This document shows, one piece after another, positions 35,727 to 46,995 of a stretch of 64,000 nucleotides of DNA (the first letter of the stretch is position 1; each line of letters begins with the position of its first letter). Source of the DNA: Cylicocyclus nassatus (Eukaryota; Nematoda; Chromadorea; Rhabditida; Strongylidae); the NCBI GenBank assembly GCA_958299035.1, contig CATQJL010000112.1:11322880-11386879 (forward strand), in the 5' to 3' direction. Both the position numbers and the translations under genes were made by a program. The notes beneath the pieces are model-generated. The model did no database searches. It was given only the letters and a program-made list of their open reading frames with translations, and had not been told where the DNA came from.

Positions 35727-36298
35727 AGGAGAGGATACACGCTGATTCCAAATTTGTAGCTTCCAGCTGCGGAACGGCTTTGTAGAAGGAGTTATGAGAA
35801 GTGTCTCCCTCTGAGGTTGAAGCGCCCTCCAGCAGTTCTCCCCTTATCTATGAGCACCGAGAGGAGTACCAACTTGTGGCAACTGGCCTAGTGGTTAATG
35901 ACTTGCTTGATTAGGAGAATGCAAGGATTTTAATCCCTTCGCATGCAAATTATCGCAATTTTTGTAATTTTGAGCTAAATGGCTTTGAAACCCTAAAGCC
36001 TGAACTTTCTGATGGTGTTGATGATGCTAATCGAAGTTAAAGTGTTGAGAAAATCAAAGTAATACGAGTATCATAATCCTTATTGTAGTCTTCCTTCAAA
36101 TTACCTACCACTAGTCCAGTTGCCAGCAGTTGGTACTCCTCTACAGTGCTCATAGAAAAGGGCCTGCTGGAGAGTGTCTTGACCCCGAAGAAAACACCCC
36201 TCGTAACTCCTCATTTCGCAGCTAGAAACTATAGATTTGGAATCAGCGTTTCAAGCGCTTTAAGATGATATATGTCTCATCGAGATTGCTGCTTTCGA
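35727..36298. mobile_element. Foldback element carrying a tRNA-like core
   Basis: The left end is CTAACAAGGAGAGGATACAC. The arms share GGAGTTATGAG, CTCCAGCAG, GAGCACCGAGAGGAGTACCA and AACTGGCCTAG with their complements at 36110-36200. Its right end runs straight into the next foldback element at 36299, so two copies lie back to back. Confidence 0.75.
35874..35950 (+). repeat. tRNA-derived sequence (SINE or tRNA pseudogene)
   Basis: TGGCCTAGTGG (35884-35894) is a perfect match to the RNA polymerase III A box TRGCNNAGYGG. GGATTTTAATCC (35925-35936) is a degraded B box at a normal distance. The acceptor stem does not pair, so it is not a working tRNA. Confidence 0.5.
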
Positions 36299-36762
36299 CT
36301 AACAAGGGAAGGATACTTGGTCACCGCGGCCATTCATAATGATTTGTATATCAAAAAATGCGCCTTTTGATGCTGGAATACTGTCTTCCAAATCTGCGAA
36401 ACGATAATCTGGAGGATTTATGATTATTTTTCCATGAATAAATTGCGTTACTGCGGAGGGTCAAAATCATCAATAAAAACTTTCTTTCCTTTTCAAATGC
36501 TGAATACGATTTAGATAGGTATAATGCAACAGTATTCCTTTTAAGATTCTCTTCAGTAGCTTCAAATGGTAATTTAGAACAAATTTGGTGATTTTAACTA
36601 CACAAAAGTACGCAAATTTTCTACGAAAAAAGTTCATAACTTCTTCAGAAGATCGTTTCGCAGATATTGAGCACAGATTTGGAATCAGCGTTTCGAGATG
36701 CATCTTACAGTATACATCGCATTCCAAATGGCTACGGTGACCGAGTATCATTTCCTTGTAAG
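36299..36762. mobile_element. Foldback element, CTAACAAGG family
   Basis: Left CTAACAAGGGAAGGATACTT and right CCGAGTATCATTTCCTTGTA. The arms share GGTCACCGCGGCCATT and AAATGGCTACGGTGACC. The right arm carries the family core AGATTTGGAATCAGCG followed by TTTCGAGATGCATC. Confidence 0.8.
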
Positions 36763-37239
36763 TATCCTCCCCCTGTAAGATCCTCAGCTTGAAATCGATA
36801 CTCAGTTGTCTGCTTCTCGGAATTGCATCAGGTTCCCTTCAGACTTCGTCAAACCTATATTCACTTTGGAGACTAACAAAAGCAAATTATAAATTTGATG
36901 CGGAATGACGGAAACATATTTTTATTTATGATTCTTAACGCGTTATATTACTGAGAGATGCCGTTCCCGCGTATCGGTTGACTGGAGCGCGCTTTCCTCC
37001 TCAGAAAGCTGGGCTGCTGATGCGATTTTGGGCTCTAACAAAGATAAGAGGATGAGTTTCGGAACCAAAATCCTATCATATAGTAAACTTTAGGTGTACA
37101 ACATATTTATGCGAAAATTTTGAAAAACTTGTGTGAATTGAAAGTTTTGCCTACCTCAGGTGGGCATTAGGTGGTGAAAAGTTGAGCACGCTCTGCATTC
37201 ACAGAAGATTTTCATACTTTGCTCCTTAGTCTTACTGCG

Positions 37240-37560
37240 CGTGTACACATCAAATCTCGCGCGATTTCCTCATCTGTGCGTTGCAAACGAGCCATTTTTC
37301 CATTTTTTAGTAGCGGGAAATTTTCAGAAAAAAGCTTGCTTCAACCTTCAATCACATAATTTTTAAACTTCTCATTTAACTCCTGCAGGGCCGTGTCCAT
37401 GTAACTAACAAGTTTCATGCCATATCGTCGCCTCTGCTTCGCAAACGAGCCATTTGAATTCACAATTACACTCAGCAGTTATGGGAAATTTTTGGAAAAA
37501 ATGCTTAGTACACCTTCCATTCACATAAGTTTTTCATATTTCTTCATACTTCGTTTCCAC
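37240..37560 (+). repeat. Degenerate direct repeat, about 160-bp period
   Basis: GCAAACGAGCCATTT occurs at about 37278 and 37439. After each copy come a GGGAAATTTT/GGGAAATTTTTG word, a GAAAAAA-GCTT word and a CTTC-ATCACATAA word in the same order. It is about two units and strongly diverged. Confidence 0.6.
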
Positions 37561-37884
37561 CAGCCTCTACTCGTTCGCTTACGAGATTTGGTACCATACA
37601 AATACGCATGCACTGACAACTAGCCATGTATGTTTTTTTAAAAGGCATCGGGCACGGTTTGACGCGCGCGAACTCCGCTGCGCGACTGTTGAGGCACGTA
37701 TTAACATGTTAAGATAAGCAGAGAGCACAAACTACTATTTTTTCCGGCTACTCAGCCCCTGGAAAAATTGGTAGTTCATGGACTCCGCAAAAACGATAAT
37801 CCCTTTCCTTTTTTCATTCAATAACGATTTCCAGCCTGTCATTTTCCCACCTCGTGCCGGCCCTGGCTTGTCTACTGCTCTAAG

Positions 37885-39582
37885 AATAAATGCTGATAGG
37901 GGCATCTGCTTTTGCATACTTCTAAGTTGATTGGCTGAAAGGTTGTGGCTTGGTGAAGCATACGCTTCTACACCTAAACAGGTCCACTTAAGACCCTGGA
38001 GAACTTCTGTAATTGAATTCCTTGAAGGATTCCCATTCTTGGGAACTTCCCGAGCACTTTACGGGAAGTTTCCCAGGTGACCCGAAAAAAGTTCCCCCAC
38101 AGCTCTCGGGTTTCCATGGATTGTCTGCCAATGAGATGCGAATATCCGAGTTATGGAGTGCAAAGCTGCTATTGAGGATCTAGCTCAATATATTGGCTTT
38201 ATCGAACCCTAAACATGGCATTGCACTTATGGAAAACACGACATTTTTAGAGTCGTTGGTCCACATTGCCACTGTCGAAGACCAAAGGTGCAAATATAGC
38301 TGCTGTTGCAGGAATGCAAATGTTACAAACATTCGGCTTTAATAGCGTTTTGGCCATATGAAAGCACCTAAATTTAGTGTTGTGTTAGTATTACTTTTTC
38401 GAGTAGTCTTTTGGCTTTTTCTTTCGCAAGCAACCAATATATTTCATTTTCATAGTGATTATCAACTGCAGTGCTGACCAATTCGTTGCGCGATACACCA
38501 CCTCCGAAGAATTCTATATGCTTTACTTGATGTGGCGCACTCGTAAACGTAAGGCTGTGGAAACTAAAGCGCAATATCGTATAAACTTGATAGATATCAA
38601 ATTCAGTCTTGATAACTGCGTTTTCTCACTATTTTTCTACGGACAAAATCACCGACTCTCGTTATCCAAGACTTCCCATGAGCAAACCGCTACGCATGCC
38701 TCTCGCTCCTTTGCTCAAACCTTATTGCATCTGTTTTAACGCGTCAAAGGCAGCAATGGATTGCGCTGCGCTGGTATATACATATGGAGAGAATTCTAGG
38801 AATCGGACCCTAATCGCCATCCAATTTGACACCGGATCTGGAGATGTTCATTTGGAAGCCCAGCACTCACGGACTCTACTACCATCGTTGTTTGATCAGT
38901 CTGCTCACTTTCATAAAAATCGCGTCAGGTTTGTACTCTACTAAACCTAAGCTTGTGAAGGTTCACGACAACCGAGGAAAACGTTTTCTCGGGTTTTTCC
39001 AGTAAAAAGGGCAAGGTGTGAGTTGTCTTTTTGCGCTGAGTTTAAACTGCATTGGGCAAACAAGCACAAAAAGAGGAGAGCTATTTTTAGAATGTAGAAG
39101 GTGATCAAAGGATCAAAAACTTTCCGTATGCAGTACTGTTATGGAATCTAAACTGTTAGTAGATGACAATATTCACAAGAAGGATTGTATTTCAAAATTT
39201 CAAGTTTGTATTCCAAATTTCGAGTAGTTTTAGCACTCCAAATCGATTACATTTATGCTTTTGGGGTATTTTCACATAGAATCAAACTGGTAATTAGCTC
39301 TACGTTATTAAGGTGAAGAGCTCTGTCAACGAACAGGACAAGATGATGAGTAAGTCTTTAGAAAATTTACAGTAACTTCAACGCAATAAAAGCTCCATCT
39401 GCTCGTTTAGAAGCTACAAATGTCATTATTTCCGAGGAGACTCCTTCACTTCCGACAAACAAACCTGTGAACAGATCTGTAAATGTAAGAGTAACAGAAA
39501 TTATTGTATGATACAGAAAGCGCAAAATTGTTTTCAACAGGGGAGCACGAAAGCAGATACGGCACGACAGCATCGAGTACAT

Positions 39583-39614
<32 letters not shown>

Positions 39615-39885
39615 ACAACAACAGGGAGAACGACACGTAAGTCAACATGGAAGTCAAAAAACAAAACGTGGGCCATAAGGACTGTATATTACCGTAACCT
39701 CAGGAGGCCCTCGGAAGTTAGCATCCGTATACGATTTTTCTGCATTTTTACATTAAATTATGCAACGTTATTAGGCCAACGTTGGCCAGCATAGTCGGTT
39801 TATCGAAAAACAGTAAAACGCAGATGTTGCACCGTATGCGCTATGGCAGCTTATCAGCAGGGTCAAGCGCGGGTGTGGCTCTCAG
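37885..39885 (+). repeat. Segmental duplication copy B
   Basis: This is collinear with copy A (12570-13180 plus 15995-17480) without the 2.8-kb insertion block, so it shows the pre-insertion arrangement. It contains the Thr-rich exon at 39541. A last piece (40505-40715, matching 17520-17700) is displaced by insertions at 39886-40504. Confidence 0.85.
39541..39636 (+). CDS. Thr-rich mucin-like exon, copy B (phase 1-1)
   Basis: It is the paralogue of the exon at 17048. The same acceptor TTGTTTTCAACAG and a GTAAGTC donor enclose 96 bp with phase 1 at both ends. The peptide starts GEHESRYGTT and continues with about nine consecutive threonines and TTTGRTT. It is 60 bp shorter than copy A, through a shorter ACA run, yet stays in frame, as expected if length changes in whole codons are tolerated. 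The next Thr-rich exon is at 43543. Confidence 0.55.
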
Positions 39886-39889
39886 ATAA

Positions 39890-40214
39890 GCCCCCCCCCC
39901 CGAAAATGGGTCGGGTTTTTGAAAATTACCTATAGGGTTATAAAGATGCGCAATCTACTTGTTTATTCTTGTAAACAGTTGAAGTATTCTATGAAAATTT
40001 TTGAAAATTCAAATTAGTCTTGCAAAAAAATTTTTTTCGGGGGTGTGGCTGACGCTACGCCCCCTTTTTCCAGATTTTAGGGGTCGGGGACCCGCAAAAC
40101 TTTTAAGAAGCACCCCAAAATTTTCGGAGTGCGTGGCTGAAGCCACGCACTTCAACACGAAAAAAATTTTTGGCCTCCCCCCCCCCCCCGAACGGAAATC
40201 CTGGGACCGCCATT
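39890..40214. mobile_element. hAT-type MITE, copy 3
   Basis: It shares TTATAAAGATGCGCAA-like, GGGGTGTGGCTGACGCTACG and CGGAAATCCTGGGACCGCCA words with copy 2. C tracts of 11 and 13 bases lie near its ends (39891-39901, 40177-40189). The termini are decayed and no target duplication is visible. It interrupts duplication copy B. Confidence 0.75.
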
Positions 40215-40297
40215 GCTACTTCCTTATGTTCTGGTTGATTTCTTTAGCAGCGTCCAAGATTGGTACAGATATTTACTCCACAATATATGGACTCACT

Positions 40298-40326
40298 TTT
40301 CGGCAAATTCGCCTTCCTCAGAGTCC
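40298..40326 (-). ncRNA. Hammerhead-ribozyme-like core
   Basis: On the minus strand CTGAGGA is followed by a stem-loop GGC-GAATTT-GCC and then GAAA, the conserved hammerhead core order. GGACTC upstream and GAGTCC downstream can form stem I. Stem III is essentially missing (only AGT between GAAA and GAGTCC), so cleavage activity is doubtful. Short-stem hammerheads are known in Penelope-like elements. Confidence 0.4.
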
Positions 40327-40715
40327 GCAATCGAAAACACATAGGTGAACTATCCGGTCAAACACCTTGTCGATTACTGAAAAGAGCCCAACCCTTTAGA
40401 AAATCAACAGTATCAACCAAAACGGAAGATTAAGACCGTGCACACCTTAACAGATAATAGATTTTGGTGAGCGCAGACCACTTATGTCAAAATATGTACT
40501 GCATTACTTTTACTTCCTAAGCACTTAACACAAAGAACTTAACACAAAGAACTGCTACTTCTTTGCTCACATTAGGAAGTTCGCTTCAGATAACCTCTAA
40601 ATTATGGAATTATGAGCAATCCGAATCTCGTTTTTTCCATTTCTCGCTTTCGATTTCTCAGACTGGAGAAGGCCGATCAGGCTCAAATCACTTTTGTGAG
40701 AATAACTAGGCTTAG

Positions 40716-42230
40716 GGGTGCGTGCATTAACATCCCCGCCGGCGAGGGGACCACAGCTTAAAAGCTTCATATCCTAAAGCTCCAGTTATCTGGATTTCAC
40801 GCCGTATAACCTCTCCACAGGTATTCTCACCATCCTTCACAATGAACATATTGCACAAGAGCAAGAAGCTGTACAAGCCGCATTTTCCAGCTTTTTGTAT
40901 GATCCCCTGATGATCCGCGGTGGCCAACCGTCTTTTTTTTTTTTTGAAGTCATTTTTCTTCCTTCGAGGTTAACGATCTTTGAAAGTTGTACTTGTCGTA
41001 ATTTCGGATTGTGGTTCATCGCAAATTTTGTGTTTTCAAAACATCACTTGTTCTTACCAGAAACATGATTACCACTGTTGGGTTAAACAACCGGTACCAT
41101 AGATGCGACAGGTGGTTTTCTCTGATCTCCTTCACATTAGGGCCGGCATCTGGCTGACCCCTTTCACCTGAGGTTGAGACTAACATCAAGACTGCAAGAG
41201 GGCATCGAAGCACAACGTTTGAAAAAACTCATGCTTGAAACCTCCTGAAAGTGGCGTTGATAACCAAACATAATCAAAAATTAAGAGGATGTCTGATTCC
41301 TTGAATAGTTAACATTCTATCAATGAATACACATTGTCGCAAGAAAGAGTTGAGCAAGAGTGGAAAATCTGGACTGGTTAGTGATGGATGCATGTTTACT
41401 GACAATAATCGTACCATATCTTCTTTCACTAGGGAGAATAATAACAAATAAAAGAGCAGTTTAGACGTTTCTCAAGCTTTCGAATCATACATAAAACTTC
41501 GAAAAATACCTCTTCAAAAAAATGAAGCATGAGATAATTACCCAGAACTGACTATATTATAGCTAAAAACTGCTTATATCTCGCTTCACAAAAAAGTTAG
41601 GAAAGAGTGAATGAAGATGCCCAGTTGTCTAAGCCTATTACAAAGCAAGACTTCGACAGTGAACGTAGGCCGTCTCTTTTTTCTAGATTTCCTCTTTCTT
41701 TCAGAAATGGAGCTCAAAGTGATTGCATAAAATGAGCTAATGCTGTAGCTAGATACAATTTTTTATAACTGAATTCACAGGAGGGCTGAAAAAAAAAAGA
41801 CCGTCTGCGTCGATTCTGTATGCTCCAAGCTTTCGAATGGTATGTCGACTGATGAAACATAAGGCTTTCCTGAGTCAAAAAAGTCTCTGTTTGATGACCT
41901 TCCAAAGCCTAAGTATTGAGAAAATCTTTATATTACACCTCTGTACCACTTATTTTCCTTCTTTTCACTCCCGCTGCCGTTGGATATGTAAGCTTCGTCA
42001 GCATTCACCTCAGGCCCAGTTACCGCCTTCACTTTTCTAGGTCAGAAATAACCAAAACCCCTTCACTTGGAGGGGACCTGCTCCCCTATCGCACCTATGG
42101 TGCATGCAGACCATAACTTTGAATGATCTTGCGGCACTTGTGATAGAAGAAATGTACATACTTTTGTGAAAACCTAATGAAGAAGGACTGGTAAACTTTA
42201 AAAAGATCGAATGTGCACTTTCGATAAACC
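40716..42230. other. No gene recognised
   Basis: AT-rich sequence with scattered short frames. I saw no strong splice-bounded exon, tRNA or clear inverted repeat. Confidence 0.4.
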
Positions 42231-42306
42231 TCGGCATGGTCGTATTATTTTCTGTGTCTTCTTGTGAGCCGTACCCGAGATTGTTGAATACTTTATTGAG
42301 CTAACC

Positions 42307-42334
42307 TTTCGGCAGATCGCCTTCTTCAGAGCCT
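42307..42334 (-). ncRNA. Second hammerhead-like core, Penelope-like element
   Basis: On the minus strand CTGAAGA, a GGC-GATCT-GCC stem-loop and GAAA appear in hammerhead order, about 200 bp downstream of GIY-YIG coding remnants on the same strand, where Penelope-like elements carry their pseudo-LTR. Stem I pairing is weak here. Confidence 0.4.
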
Positions 42335-42539
42335 GAAATAGGCAATACGATCTGCAATCCATTCGACGACGTCTCTGCAGCAGTGTGAGCAAAGTGCCAA
42401 GACTTAGGTTCGATCACTAGCTCAGCTGATAGCATTTAGCCAAACACTCACTTTTGGATTACGCCGAACAGCTTTTTGACGCGAGAGCGAGATGATCAAT
42501 GACCGCTTGAGGGACCACTATTTATAGTGAAAAACTAGG

Positions 42540-43090
42540 TCAGAAGAGCTGACCTAGGTAAGGTGCGAGTTCACGCATGATCGGCAGGCATTTCTCTTTG
42601 CGATTCATTTTTGAATTTTTCGCGTGAATCCAAAAAGCTTCTACATTTTCTGATGTTTGTTCGTGCGCCAAGATTTTTACCGAAACTACGAAATTTGTCC
42701 CCGCATGTTCCTGTACTCGGTGAGTGCCCAGAGAAGTGGATGTGCGCGATTTATCTTTGCCGTCTATGTGCTCTTTGATGCGAACACATAGCGGGCATGT
42801 ATTCCTCGCCGCACTCCTCGCAAGAGATCACATAGATGACCCCGGTAGCCATGCAATCCCCGCCTCTGCCCTGAGGGCATATAACGCAATGTGGCGTGGT
42901 GCAGGTGCGACCGTAGATACTAGTAAGCTAACTAGAACTAGTAAGCTCTTCAAACTGCTCGGAAGGAATTCTACAGTCGTAACAGAACTTTGTAGCCCTG
43001 CCCTCCTCAGACAATGTCGTATTGCAGTGCTTACATCATCGGAGATAAAGGGAAGCAGAAGGCTACTTTCCCGGCGGCGGGATATTCACT
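42540..43090 (-). pseudogene. Penelope-like element C-terminus (GIY-YIG endonuclease), frameshifted
   Basis: On the minus strand the region reads first LPFISDDVSTAIRHCLRR, then, after a frameshift, CTTPHCVICPQGRGGDCM and GVIYVISCEECGEEY. The latter has the shape of the GIY half of a GIY-YIG nuclease preceded by a Cys-rich linker. After another frameshift come a basic RIKEHIDGK-like segment and a conserved-looking tail to about 42550. Cys-linker plus GIY-YIG is the C-terminal signature of Penelope-like retroelements. The reverse transcriptase is not present next to it, and the shifts make it non-functional. Confidence 0.7.
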
Positions 43091-43542
43091 GGACAGGCGA
43101 TGCTGTTCTCTTTTACTCTTAGGCGCCCTTGCATGATTTTCATACCCAATAAAAGTATGCAGCGGGCAAGCGCCAATGACTCTATCATTTCTGGTGACCA
43201 CTACAGACCTGGGATGCTGTGCGAAACAAAAGACCAATGTTTGAAAATTCTGAGCAGCTTTATTTCAATTTTGATAGCTTCTTATATTTTCTAAGGTCTG
43301 CTTCCATAAGGTTAAAACTAATAGTCACTTGAAATGCATTTGTTAAGGAAAGGACCTCTGCAGAAAAGCAACGTTCGAAAGGTAAGTTATCAATTTGATC
43401 AACATATTCTAATCAGCTTCGTTCAGGCTTTACTACTGCCCATCACTCCAACAATTAATGTCTAAGGAGAAATGTCGACAGATTTGCCATGGTAAAAAAA
43501 GGACTATTTCATTCCTCGATGAAAATATACTTTCTTGAACAG

Positions 43543-43605
43543 AGGGGACGAGTGAAAGTGCCGCAACATCAGTGCCAACGGAAACAGCAACAAGAACGAC
43601 GACAA
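43543..43605 (+). CDS. Thr-rich mucin-like exon, gene B (phase 1-1)
   Basis: The acceptor TTTCTTGAACAG (ending 43542) and donor GTAAGTT (from 43606) enclose 63 bp, phase 1 at both ends. It encodes x-GTSESAATSVPTETATRTTT, again dominated by Thr, Ser and Ala. It lies between the Thr-rich exon at 39541 and the Cys-containing exons at 44111 and 44344, all phase-compatible. A lysine/glutamine-rich frame in the same place is an alternative reading but has no splice support. Confidence 0.5.
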
Positions 43606-44110
43606 GTAAGTTGGTTATGTGGTGGGATAGTATGCCCTTTTACTACCTTTAGGGCAGTGACTCGCGAAAATTGCAATTACGAGCTTTCCATCTCTCCTTG
43701 GCCTTATGTATGCGCTGAGGCCAGGGCTGTGCTTGAAAAGCCGAAAAAGTGCTTTTCATGACGTTTTCCGGTATTGGAAATTGCTGAAGAGGATGGGCGA
43801 GCGATCGCCAACTGAAACGCGATTGGCTGCCTGAGCCGATCAGCCAATTGCCGCCAAAATAGGTGGGGTTACAGAACCCTGCAAGTTGCAAAAATCCCTC
43901 GCCCAGCCCCCTCAGCAATCTAGGCCAAAAAACACCTTTTTGACCTTTCAAACACTATCTCGGACTGAGCGGATCCAGAAGCCATGTGGGTGCGAAAAGC
44001 TCGAACTTGCAAATTTTCCAAGCTACTACCTTCAAAGTACCTCAATTTCACAAGATTTTTGGGTGAGAGTGTCGGGACGCTTTGTCCCCTCAATAACTAC
44101 TATATTTCAG

Positions 44111-44153
44111 AAAATAATCGGATACCAAACTACTCAGATTGCAATCGACACAG
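44111..44153 (+). CDS. Candidate small exon, mucin-like gene B (phase 1-2)
   Basis: The acceptor CTATATTTCAG (ending 44110) and donor GTGGGT (from 44154) enclose 43 bp. Read in phase 1 it gives x-NNRIPNYSDCNRH and leaves in phase 2. It mirrors the 34-bp exon at 18850 in copy A in phase and in its Asn-Arg/Cys-Asn content. Confidence 0.4.
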
Positions 44154-44343
44154 GTGGGTTCACGGTAATCCTATTCGTAATGTCTTACAAAGAGTTTTTT
44201 GAAACTGGAAACGAAATAATGAATTTTACTGACTGTTTAGAGTTAGATGAAGATGCATCTTACGTTAGGCAGGTTCCTATGTTACACATCATAACGATCA
44301 AAATTTTACTGCTAAGTACCTTCACACCATCGAATGATTTCAG

Positions 44344-44437
44344 AAAACTGTTGAAGCGTCTTTGTTGTAAATATCCAAAATGGTGCTTGACAGGAAAATT
44401 GCTCTGGGAATACTCAAGGGGACTGCCGAAAAATTGA
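44344..44437 (+). CDS. Candidate Cys-rich terminal exon, mucin-like gene B
   Basis: The acceptor ATGATTTCAG (ending 44343) opens a phase-2 exon of 31 codons to a TGA at 44435-44437. The peptide includes LCCKYPKWCLTGKLLW, matching the C-x2-Y-x-K-x-C-x3-K-x2-W pattern of the copy-A terminal exon. A polyadenylation signal AATAAA at 44480-44485, 43 bp after the stop, supports a real gene end. The domain is not recognised. The protein would be a short Thr-rich, Cys-tailed product, probably secreted, though no signal peptide exon was found. Confidence 0.48.
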
Positions 44438-44584
44438 TGTAATCAAATTTCATATGTTCTCTATTTCTGATGTAATCAAAATAAAATTGGTTCTAATCCA
44501 GACGCATGCTATCTTCATGGCTCAGGTGTACATCAAGTGCAGACTATATGAGAAACTGCTCTATCAGAAACTCTGAACTGATTT

Positions 44585-44878
44585 ATGAGGTGCATAACTA
44601 AGGATGTGTTCCGAGTTCTTATTACAATATTGTGGCTTCTTACGCTAAATGACAAAACTTCACAAGATTTTCTCCTAGACCGTGTAAATGAACAGCTACA
44701 AAGGTTGAACTTGACACCAAAAGCAAGATTTCTGGTATCAAATCGGATCACGGAGCCTTTGCTTGCAGTTCCACTAACTTTCAATTTACGTCATTGTCAA
44801 TATCATGGAAAGAAGTATCCGAGAGTAAGATGGTTAAACAGTCCAAGAAAAGCCAATCCGGAGACATTGTTCAAATAA
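44585..44878 (+). CDS. Hypothetical ORF, 97 residues
   Basis: An ATG-initiated frame begins with a hydrophobic stretch (VFRVLITILWLL) that could act as a signal peptide and ends in a basic, Pro/Arg-rich tail. It begins 147 bp after the candidate gene-B stop. No splice sites or family resemblance support it, so it may be chance. Confidence 0.2.
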   Translation: MRCITKDVFRVLITILWLLTLNDKTSQDFLLDRVNEQLQRLNLTPKARFLVSNRITEPLLAVPLTFNLRHCQYHGKKYPRVRWLNSPRKANPETLFK

Positions 44879-45165
44879 CTATGGAATGATGTCACAGTGA
44901 TTTCTCTGGAAAAGGTATTCGTATACTACGACAGCGGGCGCTGAGGTTCGACCAAGACAAGTTAGCTGAGCTTGCTTGGAAATAATGTTTTGTAGGGCTA
45001 AACGTGGTCAACATTTAGCGAATCTCTTACTCTAAGACTAAATTCCTAGTTAAGAAAATTGGAGCAAATTGAGGTGGGGCGTGCTGCAAATAATCAGCTC
45101 GATGCACATTCTTTGTTTTCATCTAATCCCAACTTTACTGAGAGCTTTTGAAGCATTTGAATTTT

Positions 45166-45825
45166 TTGGGTTGTCTCAAAAGTAAATTGTATTATTAAGT
45201 AAATCAAACGGTTTTTGTTATCGTAGCAGGCTTAGGATATCATTGGATAGAGCGAAGCAAGCTCTTGGTACAGCAAAGGCATAGTAGTACTCAAATATGC
45301 CTAAATGTTTTCCGCGCTTAGAAAGTGAGAAGAAAAAGATTACTCTAAAAATGGCCTCCGCCCCAGCCCCTCCCTCATACATCATTGTATACTATTATAC
45401 AATCCTGACTAAGTATAACCTCAAAATTTTACCTCTGTTTGTGCTTTGGTAATCAAGAAATACCAAATTTAACATTAGAAAAACCCGAAAAAAGTGACAT
45501 TTTTGCAATTTCGAGCCATTTTGATTTCTCAATCTTGAGCCCCGGAAATAATCCACCAAGTACATATTTGGTAACTACTATGCGTCTTCTGTATAAATAA
45601 ACAAGTAGGAAGTCCGTAGGAATTTCCTGGAAGGAGATGCGATTTTTAGGGCAGTTGAAAAATTTTCGAATTTCGGATCCAAATTTTACCTGGATCACGG
45701 CTTAGGCGGATTTTTGGTAGTCATGTAGAACTTGCTTCGCTCTATCGAATGGTACGCTAAGTTTGCTAGGAAAAGAAAAACAGTACGATTTATTTGAGAC
45801 TACGCTTTACTTTTGAGACACTAAT
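45166..45825. mobile_element. Foldback, mariner-like MITE
   Basis: The left end TGGGTTGTCTCAAAAGTAAA mirrors TTTACTTTTGAGACAC at the right. Inward, ATTGGATAGAGCGAAGCAAG pairs with CTTGCTTCGCTCTATCGAAT. The middle is non-coding. The terminus resembles mariner-type ends. Confidence 0.7.
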
Positions 45826-46371
45826 ATTTGAATCTGCTCCCAGTGCACAGCTTCAACTTGAGCAAAGCTTTCTCCTATATGATTCAGCTACAATGCCTCC
45901 CCTTCTCTCATTTTGCATGGGTTTTCTTTTCTCTTTTCAGTCTAATGGTGTATAAAAGCGCTCTAAGCAAAAAAATCTTACACCAGAAGACGGAGGCTTA
46001 GAAAGAGACTACTTTTGAGCTTACTCTAAACTATATCCGATGAGCCAAAAATTCAAGTGTAAGTTTATAGATTTTTCAGAGTTCTCTAGCAGGTATCAGC
46101 ATTTCAAACGACATTTTGCATTATCTTCTAATTCCTGGTAAGTTTAAAATATGCTCCTTTTCAGTCAATTGTAGAAAGGAGACAACTCATCCCTCATGAA
46201 ACTATTTATCTTCTTAGAATACCATTCATTTTAGCTTATTTGAAGGATTTTCACATCTCAATCAGAAAATAATTCTGGATTGGTGTGATTGAAATTGTAT
46301 CACTATAAGCTGTGCATATAGATAAAAAAACTATTTGGCTACTAAAATCCATATTTGACCGGGGTGCCTAA

Positions 46372-46556
46372 CTCAGACAATCGCAAAATACTTCCACAGA
46401 AAAGTGAACTTCTAAAACTTCCGGGGCGGACGCTATTGGGCCATATGAGTGGGCCCCGTCCTACCCGGCCGCGCCCTGCCTGGCAGCTCCAATGGGAATG
46501 CCCTCCGAAAGTTCTAGAACTTCAGTTTTCCCGGAACTGTTTTGCGATTGTCTGAG
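46372..46556. mobile_element. 185-bp MITE
   Basis: CTCAGACAATCGCAAAA is mirrored exactly by TTTTGCGATTGTCTGAG. The arms extend through AACTTCCGGGGCGGA-like and TTCTAGAACTTC words. It lies about 440 bp beyond the ABHD2 stop. Confidence 0.85.
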
Positions 46557-46995
46557 AAGAGACGGTTGCGAATTTAGAATTGACTAGCGCCTCTGAAAAA
46601 CAAACAGTCAAAATCCCGATGTCTAACAAAAAAGCTGCTTTAAGTTTATTACTTAGCATAAGATGCATAGAGTTTATTACACAGCACGATATATGAGAGG
46701 ACCTACAAGCAAACATTCAAGGCTGGAATGTGATTGCTTATTATAATTTCTGTTCAGAAGATGTACAGACATAGAAAACCTCGCTAATTCTAACCTAATA
46801 TAAAGCGACTTTGGTCACGATTCTGAATCACACAGTACACATGAAGAAGAAGGGTACCCGGGTAAAGACAACCTGTGAGGGAGTACATGAACTATCTGAA
46901 CTTGCACGTATAATGGGAGTAAGCAGGTTATTACGTATATTAATTAGATTAAGCAGCTGATTTAGGATCACTGTGTGAGATTCTAGACTTAATTA

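Noticed and set aside
42724..43122. 132-residue plus-strand frame
   Set aside because: It is the antisense shadow of the Penelope-like GIY-YIG region, whose minus-strand motifs are specific.
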